This document shows positions 35,056 to 43,084 of a stretch of DNA of 64,000 bases, in pieces. The position numbers and the translations under genes were made by a program. The DNA lies in assembly GCF_004402235.1 (NCBI RefSeq), contig NZ_SOFS01000007.1:83946-147945 (forward strand), in the 5' to 3' direction. A model generated the notes under the pieces. That model ran no database searches, had not been told where the DNA came from, and saw nothing but the letters and a program-made list of their open reading frames with translations. Origin of the DNA: Cryobacterium glucosi (lineage in GTDB: Bacteria; Actinomycetota; Actinomycetes; Actinomycetales; Microbacteriaceae). How positions within the stretch are numbered: the stretch's first letter is position 1; each line of letters opens with the position of its first letter.

Positions 35056-35574
35056 CTAGGACGTTGTGAGTTGCTTGACCATCTCGAGTTCCCGGGTCGT
35101 CGGGTCGAGGTCGTAGGGCGCGGTCACGCCGGTTGCCGCGAAGCCGCGGTGCTCGTAGGCGGCGCGGGCGCGGTCGTTGTGCTCGTGCACGTGCAACGTG
35201 AGCCGACCCGATTCCGTGAGCGCCCAGTCCTCGATGCGCGACAGGAGGGCATCCGTCACGCCGGCCGCCCCGCCGCGGTAGTCCGGCGCGACGTAGACAC
35301 CGACGAGCAGCGCACCCGTCGCCTCGTCGGGAACGTAGCCGCCCATCGTCCCGACCCAGCGCCCAGAGGGCGCGATCGCCACGACGACGATCGAATGCTC
35401 ATGGGTGCCGCGCGCTCCGCGCATGGTCCATTCGGCCTCGTCGTGGGCGAGCGCGGCGTCGAAGGTCTCCCCGAAGGCGAGGGGCGTGTCGTGGAGCATC
35501 TCCAGTCGAAGTTCCCGGATCTCGCGCCAGTCTGCCGCCGTCGTGCGGCGAATCGTGAACCCCTCGGTCATCAT
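35056..35574 (-). CDS. GNAT family N-acetyltransferase
   Basis: 172 residues. IRRTTAADWREIRELRLEML at the N-terminus, acetyl-CoA motif A VYVAPDYRGGAAGVTDALLSRI, and LHVHEHNDRARAAYEHRGFAATG (motif B). The start is the first of two adjacent ATGs, exactly 6 nt after TATCGT on the minus strand, so leaderless. Substrate unknown. Confidence 0.88.
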   Translation of the reverse strand: MMTEGFTIRRTTAADWREIRELRLEMLHDTPLAFGETFDAALAHDEAEWTMRGARGTHEHSIVVVAIAPSGRWVGTMGGYVPDEATGALLVGVYVAPDYRGGAAGVTDALLSRIEDWALTESGRLTLHVHEHNDRARAAYEHRGFAATGVTAPYDLDPTTRELEMVKQLTTS

Positions 35575-35664
35575 CCACGCACGATAGCAGGGAAGCGCGC
35601 CGGGTCGAGGTGAAGCGCCGCGCTCACCGGGTCCGCGCCGCGTGCGGGCCACGCACGCCTCGAC

Positions 35665-35693
35665 TTGACGGCTCTCTCCCGGAGTGCCACACT
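35665..35693 (+). promoter_or_regulatory. Probable promoter of the gntK-edd / eda operon
   Basis: TTGACG (35665-35670), 17-bp spacer, CACACT (35688-35693). The downstream palindrome array begins at about +1, a repressor position. Confidence 0.5.
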
Positions 35694-35700
35694 CGCAATA

Positions 35701-35730
35701 TCTGATTAATCAGATTAATCTGATTAATGA
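35701..35730. promoter_or_regulatory. Three overlapping GATTAATC palindromes (GntR-family-like operator)
   Basis: TCTGATTAATCAGA (35701-35714) and TCAGATTAATCTGA (35710-35723) are perfect 14-bp palindromes sharing five bases, and a third copy (TCTGATTAATGA, 35719-35730) is partial. The cores repeat every 9 bp. This A+T-rich block stands out in very GC-rich surroundings, 98 nt before the gluconokinase-Edd gene. Confidence 0.75.
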
Positions 35731-35827
35731 AATTCAGCGTCAACCTCGCTGTGCCCGCGTCAGCGGAGCGCGGTGACCTGGGCCTGACAATGAGGTCGCG
35801 CCGAAGCGTCCTCGCGAGAGGACGACG

Positions 35828-38323
35828 ATGTACTCATCCACACCACCCGGACTGACGAAAGCAACCCCACCAGCCCGCGTCAGCAGCGACCCGCACACCC
35901 CTGTCGGCGTGCCCGGCCCGCAACCCGTCCTGGTCATGATGGGGGTTTCCGGCTCGGGCAAGTCGACCGTAGCCGCTCTCCTCGCCAGCCAGCTCGGGTG
36001 GGACTTCGTCGAGGGCGACGATCTGCACCCCGCGGCGAACGTGGCCAAGATGGCGTCGGGCACTCCGCTCACCGACGAGGACCGCTGGCCCTGGCTCGAC
36101 ACCGTGTCGTCCTGGATCGTCGAGCACACCACGGCCGACCTCCCCGGCATCGTCACCTGCTCGGCGCTGAAGAAGAAGTATCGGGACGTGCTGCGCGAGC
36201 AGAACGTGATCTTCGTGCACCTCGTCGGCTCAAAGGACCTGCTCGGCGCACGGATGTCTGCCCGACTCGACCACTACATGCCGGCCAGTCTTCTCGATTC
36301 GCAGCTGGACACCCTGGAGCCGTTGGATTCCGACGAGCGCGGCATCCTGATCGACGCGTCGAGACCGCCCGCCGAGGAGGCCGCCAGGATCGTCACGATG
36401 CTCGGCCTGCGGCCGGCCGCAGGCTCGTCCGCACCCGGTGCGGCCACATCAGGGCATTCCACCGCTCAGCTGCCGGTGACCACCGCGGTGATCCACCCGG
36501 TCGTCGACGCGGTCACGCGCCGGGTCATCGAACGCAGCGCGCAGAGCCGGGCCAGGTACCTCGCCCGGATCGATGCTGCCGCGGAGCAGGGGCCAACCCG
36601 TGGTCGCCTCGGGTGCGCGAACCTCGCCCACGGCTTCGCCGCCACCGGCCAGCAGGACAAGGCCGCCCTGCGCGCCTTCGTGAAGCCGAACATCGGGATC
36701 GTGTCCTCGTACAACGACGTGCTCTCCGCGCACCAGCCGTTCGCGGCCTATCCGGCGATCCTCAAAGACGCCGTCCGGAAGGCCGGAGGCATCGCGCAGG
36801 TCGCGGGCGGCGTGCCCGCGATGTGCGACGGCATCACCCAGGGCAGAGACGGCATGCAGCTGTCGCTGTTCAGCCGCGATCTGATCGCCATGGCGACCGG
36901 CGTCGCACTGGCCCACGACCTGTTCGACGGAGCGTTGCTGCTCGGCGTCTGCGACAAGATCGTGCCAGGCCTGGTCATCGGCGCGCTGGCCTTCGGTCAT
37001 CTCCCGGCCATCCTGGTGCCGACCGGTCCGATGAGCTCCGGGATTCCGAACAAGGAAAAGAGCCGGATCCGCGAGCTCTACGCCGAAGGCCTGGCCGACC
37101 GTGAGCAACTTCTCGAGGCCGAGACGGCGTCGTACCACTCCGCAGGCACCTGCACCTTCTACGGAACGGCGAACTCCAACCAGATGCTGATGGAGGTCAT
37201 GGGACTCCACCTCCCCGGTGCGAGCTTCGTCAGCCCGGACTCCCCGTTGCGCGAGGCCCTCACCGCCGCGGCGGCCCGCCAGGTGGTCGCGCTGACCGAG
37301 CTGAAAGACCGGTACACCCCGATCGGACGCGTGGTGGACGAGCGGTCGATCATCAACGGCGTCGTTGCCCTGCTTGCCACCGGAGGGTCGACGAACCACA
37401 CGCTGCACCTCCCGGCCATCGCGGCCGCCGCGGGGATCCAGCTCACCTGGCAGGACTTCGCGGACCTGTCCGAGGTCGTTCCCCTGCTTGTCCGCATCTA
37501 CCCCAACGGCCCTGCCGACATCAACCACTTCCACGCCGCCGGGGGCACGGCGTTCCTGATCGGCCAGCTCCTCGACGCGGGCTTGCTGCACCCCGACGTC
37601 CGCACCGTTGCCGGCGCGGGACTCGACGCCTATCGCCGGGAGCCGGTGCTCGACGGAAACGCCCTGAGCTACCGCCCGGGACCGACCGAGAGCCTCGACA
37701 CGGACGTGCTGCGGCCCGCCTCAGCGCCTTTCGCGCCGAACGGCGGACTCCGGATCCTGGACGGCAATCTCGGCAGTGCGGTCATCAAGGTCGCCGCGGT
37801 GGCGACCGAACACCACGTCATCCAGGCGCCCGCGGTGGTGTTCGACGACCAGCACGTCTTCCTCGCAGCGTTCGAAGCCGGTGAGCTCGACCGGGATCTC
37901 GTGGCCGTGATTCGGTATCAGGGCCCGTCCGCAAATGGAATGCCCGAGCTGCACAAGCTCACCCCGGCGCTCGGCATCCTCCAGGATCGCGGCTATCAGG
38001 TCGCTCTGGTCACCGATGGGCGGATGTCCGGCGCGTCGGGAAAGATCCCGGCCGCCATCCACCTCACCCCCGAAGCCGCAGCGGGCGGTCCGATCGGCCG
38101 CATCCGCGATGGCGACCTCGTACGCCTCAACGCGACGGCGGGCACCCTCGACGTCCTCCTCGACGACGACGTCTTCGCGGCCCGCGAAATCACCGGTGCT
38201 GCGCTCGACGACGTCAGCTGGTCCGGCACCGGTCGGGAGCTCTTCTCGGTCTTCCGCCGGCAGGTCGGCCCGGCCGACCGTGGCGCCAGCGTCATCACCA
38301 ACACACTTGAAGGAGTCCTCTGA
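35828..38323 (+). CDS. Gluconokinase - 6-phosphogluconate dehydratase fusion
   Basis: 831 residues. Residues 34-195 are a gluconokinase: P-loop GVSGSGKST (39-47), [31 protein letters not shown] and [17 protein letters not shown]. An Ala/Ser/Gly linker (about 196-218) leads to a full-length Edd (about 221-831): FeS-site motifs AMCDG (C333) and GVCDK (C375), [41 protein letters not shown] and [12 protein letters not shown]. One polypeptide would convert gluconate to KDPG. The stop overlaps eda (TGATG). ATG with GAGAGGA. Confidence 0.9.
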   Translation: MYSSTPPGLTKATPPARVSSDPHTPVGVPGPQPVLVMMGVSGSGKSTVAALLASQLGWDFVEGDDLHPAANVAKMASGTPLTDEDRWPWLDTVSSWIVEHTTADLPGIVTCSALKKKYRDVLREQNVIFVHLVGSKDLLGARMSARLDHYMPASLLDSQLDTLEPLDSDERGILIDASRPPAEEAARIVTMLGLRPAAGSSAPGAATSGHSTAQLPVTTAVIHPVVDAVTRRVIERSAQSRARYLARIDAAAEQGPTRGRLGCANLAHGFAATGQQDKAALRAFVKPNIGIVSSYNDVLSAHQPFAAYPAILKDAVRKAGGIAQVAGGVPAMCDGITQGRDGMQLSLFSRDLIAMATGVALAHDLFDGALLLGVCDKIVPGLVIGALAFGHLPAILVPTGPMSSGIPNKEKSRIRELYAEGLADREQLLEAETASYHSAGTCTFYGTANSNQMLMEVMGLHLPGASFVSPDSPLREALTAAAARQVVALTELKDRYTPIGRVVDERSIINGVVALLATGGSTNHTLHLPAIAAAAGIQLTWQDFADLSEVVPLLVRIYPNGPADINHFHAAGGTAFLIGQLLDAGLLHPDVRTVAGAGLDAYRREPVLDGNALSYRPGPTESLDTDVLRPASAPFAPNGGLRILDGNLGSAVIKVAAVATEHHVIQAPAVVFDDQHVFLAAFEAGELDRDLVAVIRYQGPSANGMPELHKLTPALGILQDRGYQVALVTDGRMSGASGKIPAAIHLTPEAAAGGPIGRIRDGDLVRLNATAGTLDVLLDDDVFAAREITGAALDDVSWSGTGRELFSVFRRQVGPADRGASVITNTLEGVL

Positions 38324-38955
38324 TGTCCACCCTGAACGCAGCCCAGCTGCTCGAGCTCGCACCCGTGATCCCCGTCGTCGTCATCGAGGATGCCGACCGC
38401 GCGGTGGCACTGGCCCGGGCACTCGTGGCGGGTGGCCTGCCGGTTATCGAGGTGACGCTGCGCACCCCGGCTGCACTGCGTGCGATCAGTGCCATCGCCG
38501 ACCAGGTGCCCGACGCCGTCATCGGCGCCGGAACGGTCAACAACCCGGAACTCGTGCGTCGGGCCGCCGAGGCCGGGGCCCGGTTCCTGATTTCTCCCGG
38601 GTCGACCGATGCCCTGCTCGACGCGATGGACGCATCCGGTCTGCCCTACCTGCCGGGAGCCGCGACTGCGTCGGAGGTCCTGCGGCTGATCGAACGCGGA
38701 CACCCGGAGATGAAGTTCTTCCCTGCCGAGGCGTCCGGCGGCCACGCGGTGCTGCGCTCACTCGCGGCGCCCCTGCCGGAAGCGCGGTTCTGTCCGACGG
38801 GCGGGATCACGCTCGCGAGCGCGCCCGTCTACCTCGCGCTTCCCAACGTTGGGTGCATCGGCGGCACGTGGATCACTCCGCTGGATGCCATTGAAGTCGG
38901 CGACTGGACGCGTATCGAAGGACTGGCCCGCCAGGCCGCCGGCCTGCGGCCCTGA
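38323..38955 (+). CDS. eda: 2-keto-3-deoxy-6-phosphogluconate aldolase
   Basis: 210-residue class I aldolase. Catalytic Glu43 ([12 protein letters not shown]), Schiff-base Lys131 ([11 protein letters not shown]), and phosphate-site CPTGGIT. It cleaves KDPG to pyruvate and glyceraldehyde-3-phosphate. It overlaps the fused gntK-edd gene, completing a two-gene Entner-Doudoroff route from gluconate. A 16-bp perfect palindrome (CGGCTAGGCCTAGCCG, 38985-39000) follows, overlapping the stop of the convergent gene. Confidence 0.93.
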   Translation: MSTLNAAQLLELAPVIPVVVIEDADRAVALARALVAGGLPVIEVTLRTPAALRAISAIADQVPDAVIGAGTVNNPELVRRAAEAGARFLISPGSTDALLDAMDASGLPYLPGAATASEVLRLIERGHPEMKFFPAEASGGHAVLRSLAAPLPEARFCPTGGITLASAPVYLALPNVGCIGGTWITPLDAIEVGDWTRIEGLARQAAGLRP

Positions 38956-38993
38956 ACTGCGGCACTCGGCTTGGGCTCTGGCTTCGGCTAGGC

Positions 38994-39776
38994 CTAGCCG
39001 AGGCCCGCGATCCGGTTCAGTGCGGCACGCATGATGAGCTCGGCGGGGTCGTCGAGGACCTCGTGGTTGAGGTAGAACGCTTCGAACCACGCGCGCACTT
39101 CCTCCTCGGGGAGCCCGACCGCAACCCAGTCGACCCCGGCGACCGCTTCGGAGACCGGTTCCCCCGTGCCGGCATCGAGCCACGCCCGCACAATCGGCGT
39201 CTCGGGGTCCGCGTCTTCCGGGTTCCAGGTGAGGATCAGGCTGCGTGCCTCGTCGTCCGTGTGCAGATGGTCTGTGCGCCCGGACCCCAGCCAGGGCAGC
39301 ATCATCTGCTCGCCGGGAATGGCAACGTCCACGATCTCCAGGGGCACCGCCCCGAAGTCGCGGGCGTAGACCCGAAGTCCTTCGTGGTGCCAGTCGGCGG
39401 CCTCTTCGGCGTCCTCCGCGAGATCTTCGAGCAGAGGGAGAGTGTGCTTGACGAGCGCCAGGGCCCACGCCACGAGTTCCTTCGTCTCCCGCTTCGGCCA
39501 CGGGCTGCGATCAGTCTCTTCTCCGTCGGCGCCATGGAAGTGGTGCTCGACACCGTCAGGCGTCGTTTCCAGGTGCAGCTCTCCGCCCTCGAACCCGAGG
39601 GAGAACACAGCCACCTCTTCTTCGTCGGCCTCGCCCTCACCGTCGACGAACCAGTCGGCGTTCAGCACCGGGTTCCGGAACTGGGTCGGCAGCGGCGGAG
39701 CCTCCAACGGCAGGTCGCCCAGGTCCAACACCGCCCGGAAAACAGTGTCCGGCATTCGCAAGGTGGGGTCAGTCAC
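38994..39776 (-). CDS. Hypothetical acidic protein
   Basis: 260 residues, strongly acidic (EGEADEEEVAVF, LEDLAEDAEEAADW). No motif I recognise. The C-terminal third (LPEEEVRAWFEAFYLNHEVLDDPAELIMRAALNRIAGLG) looks helical. It is the last chromosomal gene before the transposon. In an empty site it would lie next to tRNA-Gly. Confidence 0.72.
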   Translation of the reverse strand: MTDPTLRMPDTVFRAVLDLGDLPLEAPPLPTQFRNPVLNADWFVDGEGEADEEEVAVFSLGFEGGELHLETTPDGVEHHFHGADGEETDRSPWPKRETKELVAWALALVKHTLPLLEDLAEDAEEAADWHHEGLRVYARDFGAVPLEIVDVAIPGEQMMLPWLGSGRTDHLHTDDEARSLILTWNPEDADPETPIVRAWLDAGTGEPVSEAVAGVDWVAVGLPEEEVRAWFEAFYLNHEVLDDPAELIMRAALNRIAGLG

Positions 39777-39817
39777 AGGTACTCCTCAGTCCGCGTCGAG
39801 AATACCGGAAACGAGGC

Positions 39818-39843
39818 GTCGGGAAGTGACGTCGGGAAGTGAC
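39818..39843. repeat. 13-bp tandem duplication at the transposon's left flank
   Basis: GTCGGGAAGTGAC occurs twice head to tail (39818-39830, 39831-39843). The last base is the first base of the left target-site duplication. Confidence 0.85.
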
Positions 39844-39847
39844 ACGG
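39843..39847. repeat. Left 5-bp target-site duplication (CACGG)
   Basis: CACGG directly precedes the element's terminal TGT. The same pentamer directly follows the right end at 54214-54218. Five base pairs is the duplication size of Tn7-family transposition. Confidence 0.88.
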
Positions 39848-39953
39848 TGTGAGTTCTTGAGGTACTTGAGACTGGATTCTTGAGTTGAGACTATGGAAAT
39901 GCTGGAGCCAGCGCACTCGCGATTGGCGAGAACCGCTCAACCAATGTGAGACT
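39848..39953. repeat. Left transposon end with three TnsB-site-like repeats
   Basis: TTGAGACT at 39866-39873 and 39885-39892, and TGTGAGACT at 39945-39953, all in the same orientation. The first two are each preceded by TTCTTGAG. The terminal sequence is TGTGAGTTC. Confidence 0.8.
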
Positions 39954-39971
39954 GCGCCCGGCCAACAATGC

Positions 39972-40020
39972 AAAAGAACGGCAATGGGGCCAGGGGGCTG
40001 GATTCCATTGCCGTTCTTTT
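39972..40020. terminator. Terminator of the tns operon
   Basis: Perfect 16-bp stem (AAAAGAACGGCAATGG, 39972-39987, with 40005-40020). Read on the minus strand it ends in a T-run, and it lies just after the tniQ stop. Confidence 0.85.
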
Positions 40021-40030
40021 CAATCTTGTT

Positions 40031-41995
40031 CTAGACGGTGGTGCGAAGTATCCGTTCTTCAGCCGGGCATTTCGGGCAACCCTTGGAGAGTAAACGGTGA
40101 GGGACGCTCTGCTGGTGGGTGTGTCCGTTTGCCGTGCATTTCCACCAGAGAAGTTGAGTGCCGGCGGAGATTTTGCTCGGCACTTTGGGGTGGTTGAGGT
40201 AGGGGTGGAACTCGGTGACGAGAATTGGCTGTGTCGAGGCGAGGTCGTTGACGCCGGGAACGAGTGTTCGGCGGGAACACACCGAGCACTTGTATCCGGC
40301 CGTGCGTCGTTCGATTCGCTCTCGATATGTGTGGCCCGCGGGGCATAGCCAATACATGTTGTCACCCGACCCGCGGGTACGGTCGGAGGGCTTCACCTTC
40401 CCGTTCAATGTCGGGTGCCATTCTGCCGCGATTAGCGGATGGGACTCATCGAGGCCTTCAGTGCCCGGCCGCTTTCTTCCCGTTCGGCACTGTTGGCAGC
40501 CCTTGCTCTTGACTCTGTCCGCGATAGACATTGGGTACTCGTGGTCGTTGGGGCACACCCACCTGATGGATTCTTGGCTCCCGGCGCCGTATTTGGTCGG
40601 AGGAAACCGTCGCAGCCAGCTGGGGTGCCATTCGGCGAGTAGCTGGGGGTGGGTGGTCGCGATGTCGTTGATGCCTGGAACGATGAGGCGGTTCAGGCAA
40701 ACCGGGCATTTGGACCGGGCGGCCGTTCGATTCGACGCGGTGGCAGGGTAGTTGTGCCCTTTGGCGCAGCGCCAGATGTAGTACTCCTTGGAACTTGCCG
40801 GGATCTGTTTGGCAGTGAGGCCGCCATTTTTCGTTTCGTCGAATTCTGCCGCTATTTCTGGATGGCTGGATTCCAGGTCGTTGTAGCCAGGCTGGATGAC
40901 GTCGTTTTGACATACGGGGCATTTGAGCGGCGTGGTTGCGGGAGGTGCGAACGGTCGTGCTCGGTCTGTCTCGAATTGGTGACCGGAAGAGCAGATCGTG
41001 AGCACTTGGCGTTTGCGTCCGACGGATGGATTCGGGGCTCCAACTCGTCGTTCACTGACGAATCCGAGGCCGAATCGGGCGGCGCTCGCCGGGTCGTCGC
41101 CGGTGACCGCGAGGTAGTTGCTGAAGGGTTCGAGTTCCGTGGGGCCACTCGTAAGCGAGTTGGCAACTGCTGTGTTGAGCGGAAAGTCGTGTGGCCAGGC
41201 GAGTTCGAATGGTGAGGCCGTGAGGGCGCTGTGGCGGACCGCCCAGGCCGTCGGACGGGCATAGAGCCAGAGTGCTCGAGAGAGGTCCGTGGCGGGCGAG
41301 CCAATGACGTTGTCGAGCGTGCTGACCAGGTGTGCGTAGGCGTCGGTGAAGCGCGTGTTCGGATTGAAGAAGATGCGCGCGAAATCCGGTGTGGTGATTG
41401 CCGCGGCGATGGCGATGGCGAGCGGAAAGGTCTCGGCTTCCGTCGGTGAGTCGTCGTCGCGGTCGGCTTCAGGTGCGAGAGCCTGCCCGAGGAGCGTGAA
41501 GAGGCGCACGTCGATGCGGTGTTGGCGGCGGAGTTTGCGGAACTGGATTTCGGCTTCGATGTGCTCGCTGGTCACCGGGTGCTGGTCTTCGGGCGCTGTA
41601 GTCATCCCGACCCATCGTGAGTGGCGGATGCAAACCAGGTTCTCGAAGTGGGGATTCTGTTCAATGGAGGCTCCGTGGCTGCAGAGGGTGCACATCCAGC
41701 GCTGGGGCAACAGCTCGGAGCAGAACTCGCAAGTGCTGCCATCGTCGTGGGTGAGCCAGCCGGAGGGGTGCGGGAGGAGGTGCAGGTCGGCGCGTTTGTT
41801 CTTCGCTGTGAGGACGCTGAGCCACGCTGCGTCTCTGTCGATGCGGGTCTTGGAGTGGGTGGTCAGTGTGATGAGCTGGTTTCGGTGCTGGTCTGTTTCG
41901 AAGTTCGCCTCGAGGAGGCGCCGGGTGTAACTCTCCATGGTTTCGCGGTGGCCGGGACGCACGTCGAATGGATAGCGTCGGCTGAGTTCGCTCAT
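40031..41995 (-). CDS. TniQ/TnsD-like target selector fused to five zinc ribbons
   Basis: 654 residues. The N-terminal TniQ domain is recognisable by HRETMESYTRRLLEANF and the zinc motif C89-x2-C92, C102-x2-C105, C122-x2-H125. Residues about 335-650 carry five Cys-x-GH ... CPxC ribbons (e.g. CAKGH..CPVC, CPAGH..CSVC) joined by NDIATTHPQLLAEWHP-like segments, as in DUF4379 treble-clef repeats. TniQ/TnsD proteins choose the target in Tn7 elements. The tandem ribbons are plausible DNA readers for the tRNA-Gly site. The start overlaps the tnsC stop by 4 nt. Confidence 0.85.
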   Translation of the reverse strand: MSELSRRYPFDVRPGHRETMESYTRRLLEANFETDQHRNQLITLTTHSKTRIDRDAAWLSVLTAKNKRADLHLLPHPSGWLTHDDGSTCEFCSELLPQRWMCTLCSHGASIEQNPHFENLVCIRHSRWVGMTTAPEDQHPVTSEHIEAEIQFRKLRRQHRIDVRLFTLLGQALAPEADRDDDSPTEAETFPLAIAIAAAITTPDFARIFFNPNTRFTDAYAHLVSTLDNVIGSPATDLSRALWLYARPTAWAVRHSALTASPFELAWPHDFPLNTAVANSLTSGPTELEPFSNYLAVTGDDPASAARFGLGFVSERRVGAPNPSVGRKRQVLTICSSGHQFETDRARPFAPPATTPLKCPVCQNDVIQPGYNDLESSHPEIAAEFDETKNGGLTAKQIPASSKEYYIWRCAKGHNYPATASNRTAARSKCPVCLNRLIVPGINDIATTHPQLLAEWHPSWLRRFPPTKYGAGSQESIRWVCPNDHEYPMSIADRVKSKGCQQCRTGRKRPGTEGLDESHPLIAAEWHPTLNGKVKPSDRTRGSGDNMYWLCPAGHTYRERIERRTAGYKCSVCSRRTLVPGVNDLASTQPILVTEFHPYLNHPKVPSKISAGTQLLWWKCTANGHTHQQSVPHRLLSKGCPKCPAEERILRTTV

Positions 41996-43080
41996 TTGGT
42001 GGCCAGTCCTTTCAGAATGTTGGTGACGGACATGGGGTCTTTCTTCCTGTTGGTCGCTCGGGAGCGGGCAGATTCGGCGGCGATGTCGAGCCGGCGCGAT
42101 TCGAGGAGGCGAAGGGTGAGCTCCTCGCGCGTGATGTCGGGATTGATGATGGTCTCAATGGCACTGCCGGTGAGGAGGCGCCCGAGGCTGCCGATGGAAC
42201 CGCTGGTGCGCTCGAAGAGGTAGTCGCTCATTGCAGGTAGGGTTCCGAGCTCGTGGTGGCGGAGCGGGAGCTCTTTTTCGAAAGTTGCGATGACCGCCCG
42301 CCATGCTTTGCGGTCGCTGGGGTTGGTGAGCTTGAACCGCTCCATGTGCAGGACCGTGAAACGTCCGCTGAGCTGCTGTCCGCGTGGTCCACCGAGGATG
42401 GAACCGTTCGTGAGTCCGATTCCGGCATAGACGAACGTGCAGGCCAGGTCGTTGTGCAGGTTCTTGAGGACATCGACTGATTCGCCATTGCCGGCGGCGC
42501 GGCCGGCCAGGTTGTGAAGTTCGTCGACCACAATCAATTGCGTCCCGGCCGCGTTGAGCGTGTCCACCACTCGGCTTCGAATACTCACCATGGATTCACC
42601 GGAGCGGATGGTCAAGCCGAAGAAGTCCGCGAAGGTCTTCATGAGGAGCTTCCCCGTGGAACCGGCTGGGACTTCCACATAGACGACCGGCACTCGGTCA
42701 TGCTTCTGGAATTCCGGGAACTGTCGTTGGTACTGATTGAAGACGTACTTCATGAGCGCCTTGGCCGCGGTGGTCTTCCCCACTGCCGAGTCGCCGTCGA
42801 GCATCAGGCCTGCATGGCCCGAGTTCCTTCCGACGTTCTCGGCGAAGCATTGGCCCAGCATGACCTTGGCTCTTTGCAGATTTGGGGTCCCGAGAACGAT
42901 GCCGCCGGAGAGGTAGACCATGCGTTGGCGGTCGTAGTTCATTCGGGCTGATGCGGTCATGTCGTCGTAGTCGGCGTCGGAGATGATGTCGGGTTTGACG
43001 GTGGTCATACTGAGGTATCGGTCGAGTTCCTCTCGGCGGTGGAGAGCGGCGGGTCGGTCGGTTCCGTGGAATTGAAGCAT
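41992..43080 (-). CDS. TnsC/TniB-like AAA+ transposition regulator
   Basis: 362 residues. Walker A GDSAVGKTTAAKAL (K102), Walker B QLIVVDELHNLAG (D186, E187), then FVYAGIGLTNG (sensor 1 region) and an arginine-rich C-terminal segment. In Tn7 systems TnsC filaments on DNA link the target selector to the transposase. It starts 4 nt after tnsB and overlaps tniQ. A later start (MTTVKP, about 43008) is possible. Confidence 0.9.
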   Translation of the reverse strand: MLQFHGTDRPAALHRREELDRYLSMTTVKPDIISDADYDDMTASARMNYDRQRMVYLSGGIVLGTPNLQRAKVMLGQCFAENVGRNSGHAGLMLDGDSAVGKTTAAKALMKYVFNQYQRQFPEFQKHDRVPVVYVEVPAGSTGKLLMKTFADFFGLTIRSGESMVSIRSRVVDTLNAAGTQLIVVDELHNLAGRAAGNGESVDVLKNLHNDLACTFVYAGIGLTNGSILGGPRGQQLSGRFTVLHMERFKLTNPSDRKAWRAVIATFEKELPLRHHELGTLPAMSDYLFERTSGSIGSLGRLLTGSAIETIINPDITREELTLRLLESRRLDIAAESARSRATNRKKDPMSVTNILKGLATK

Positions 43081-43084
43081 GGCG

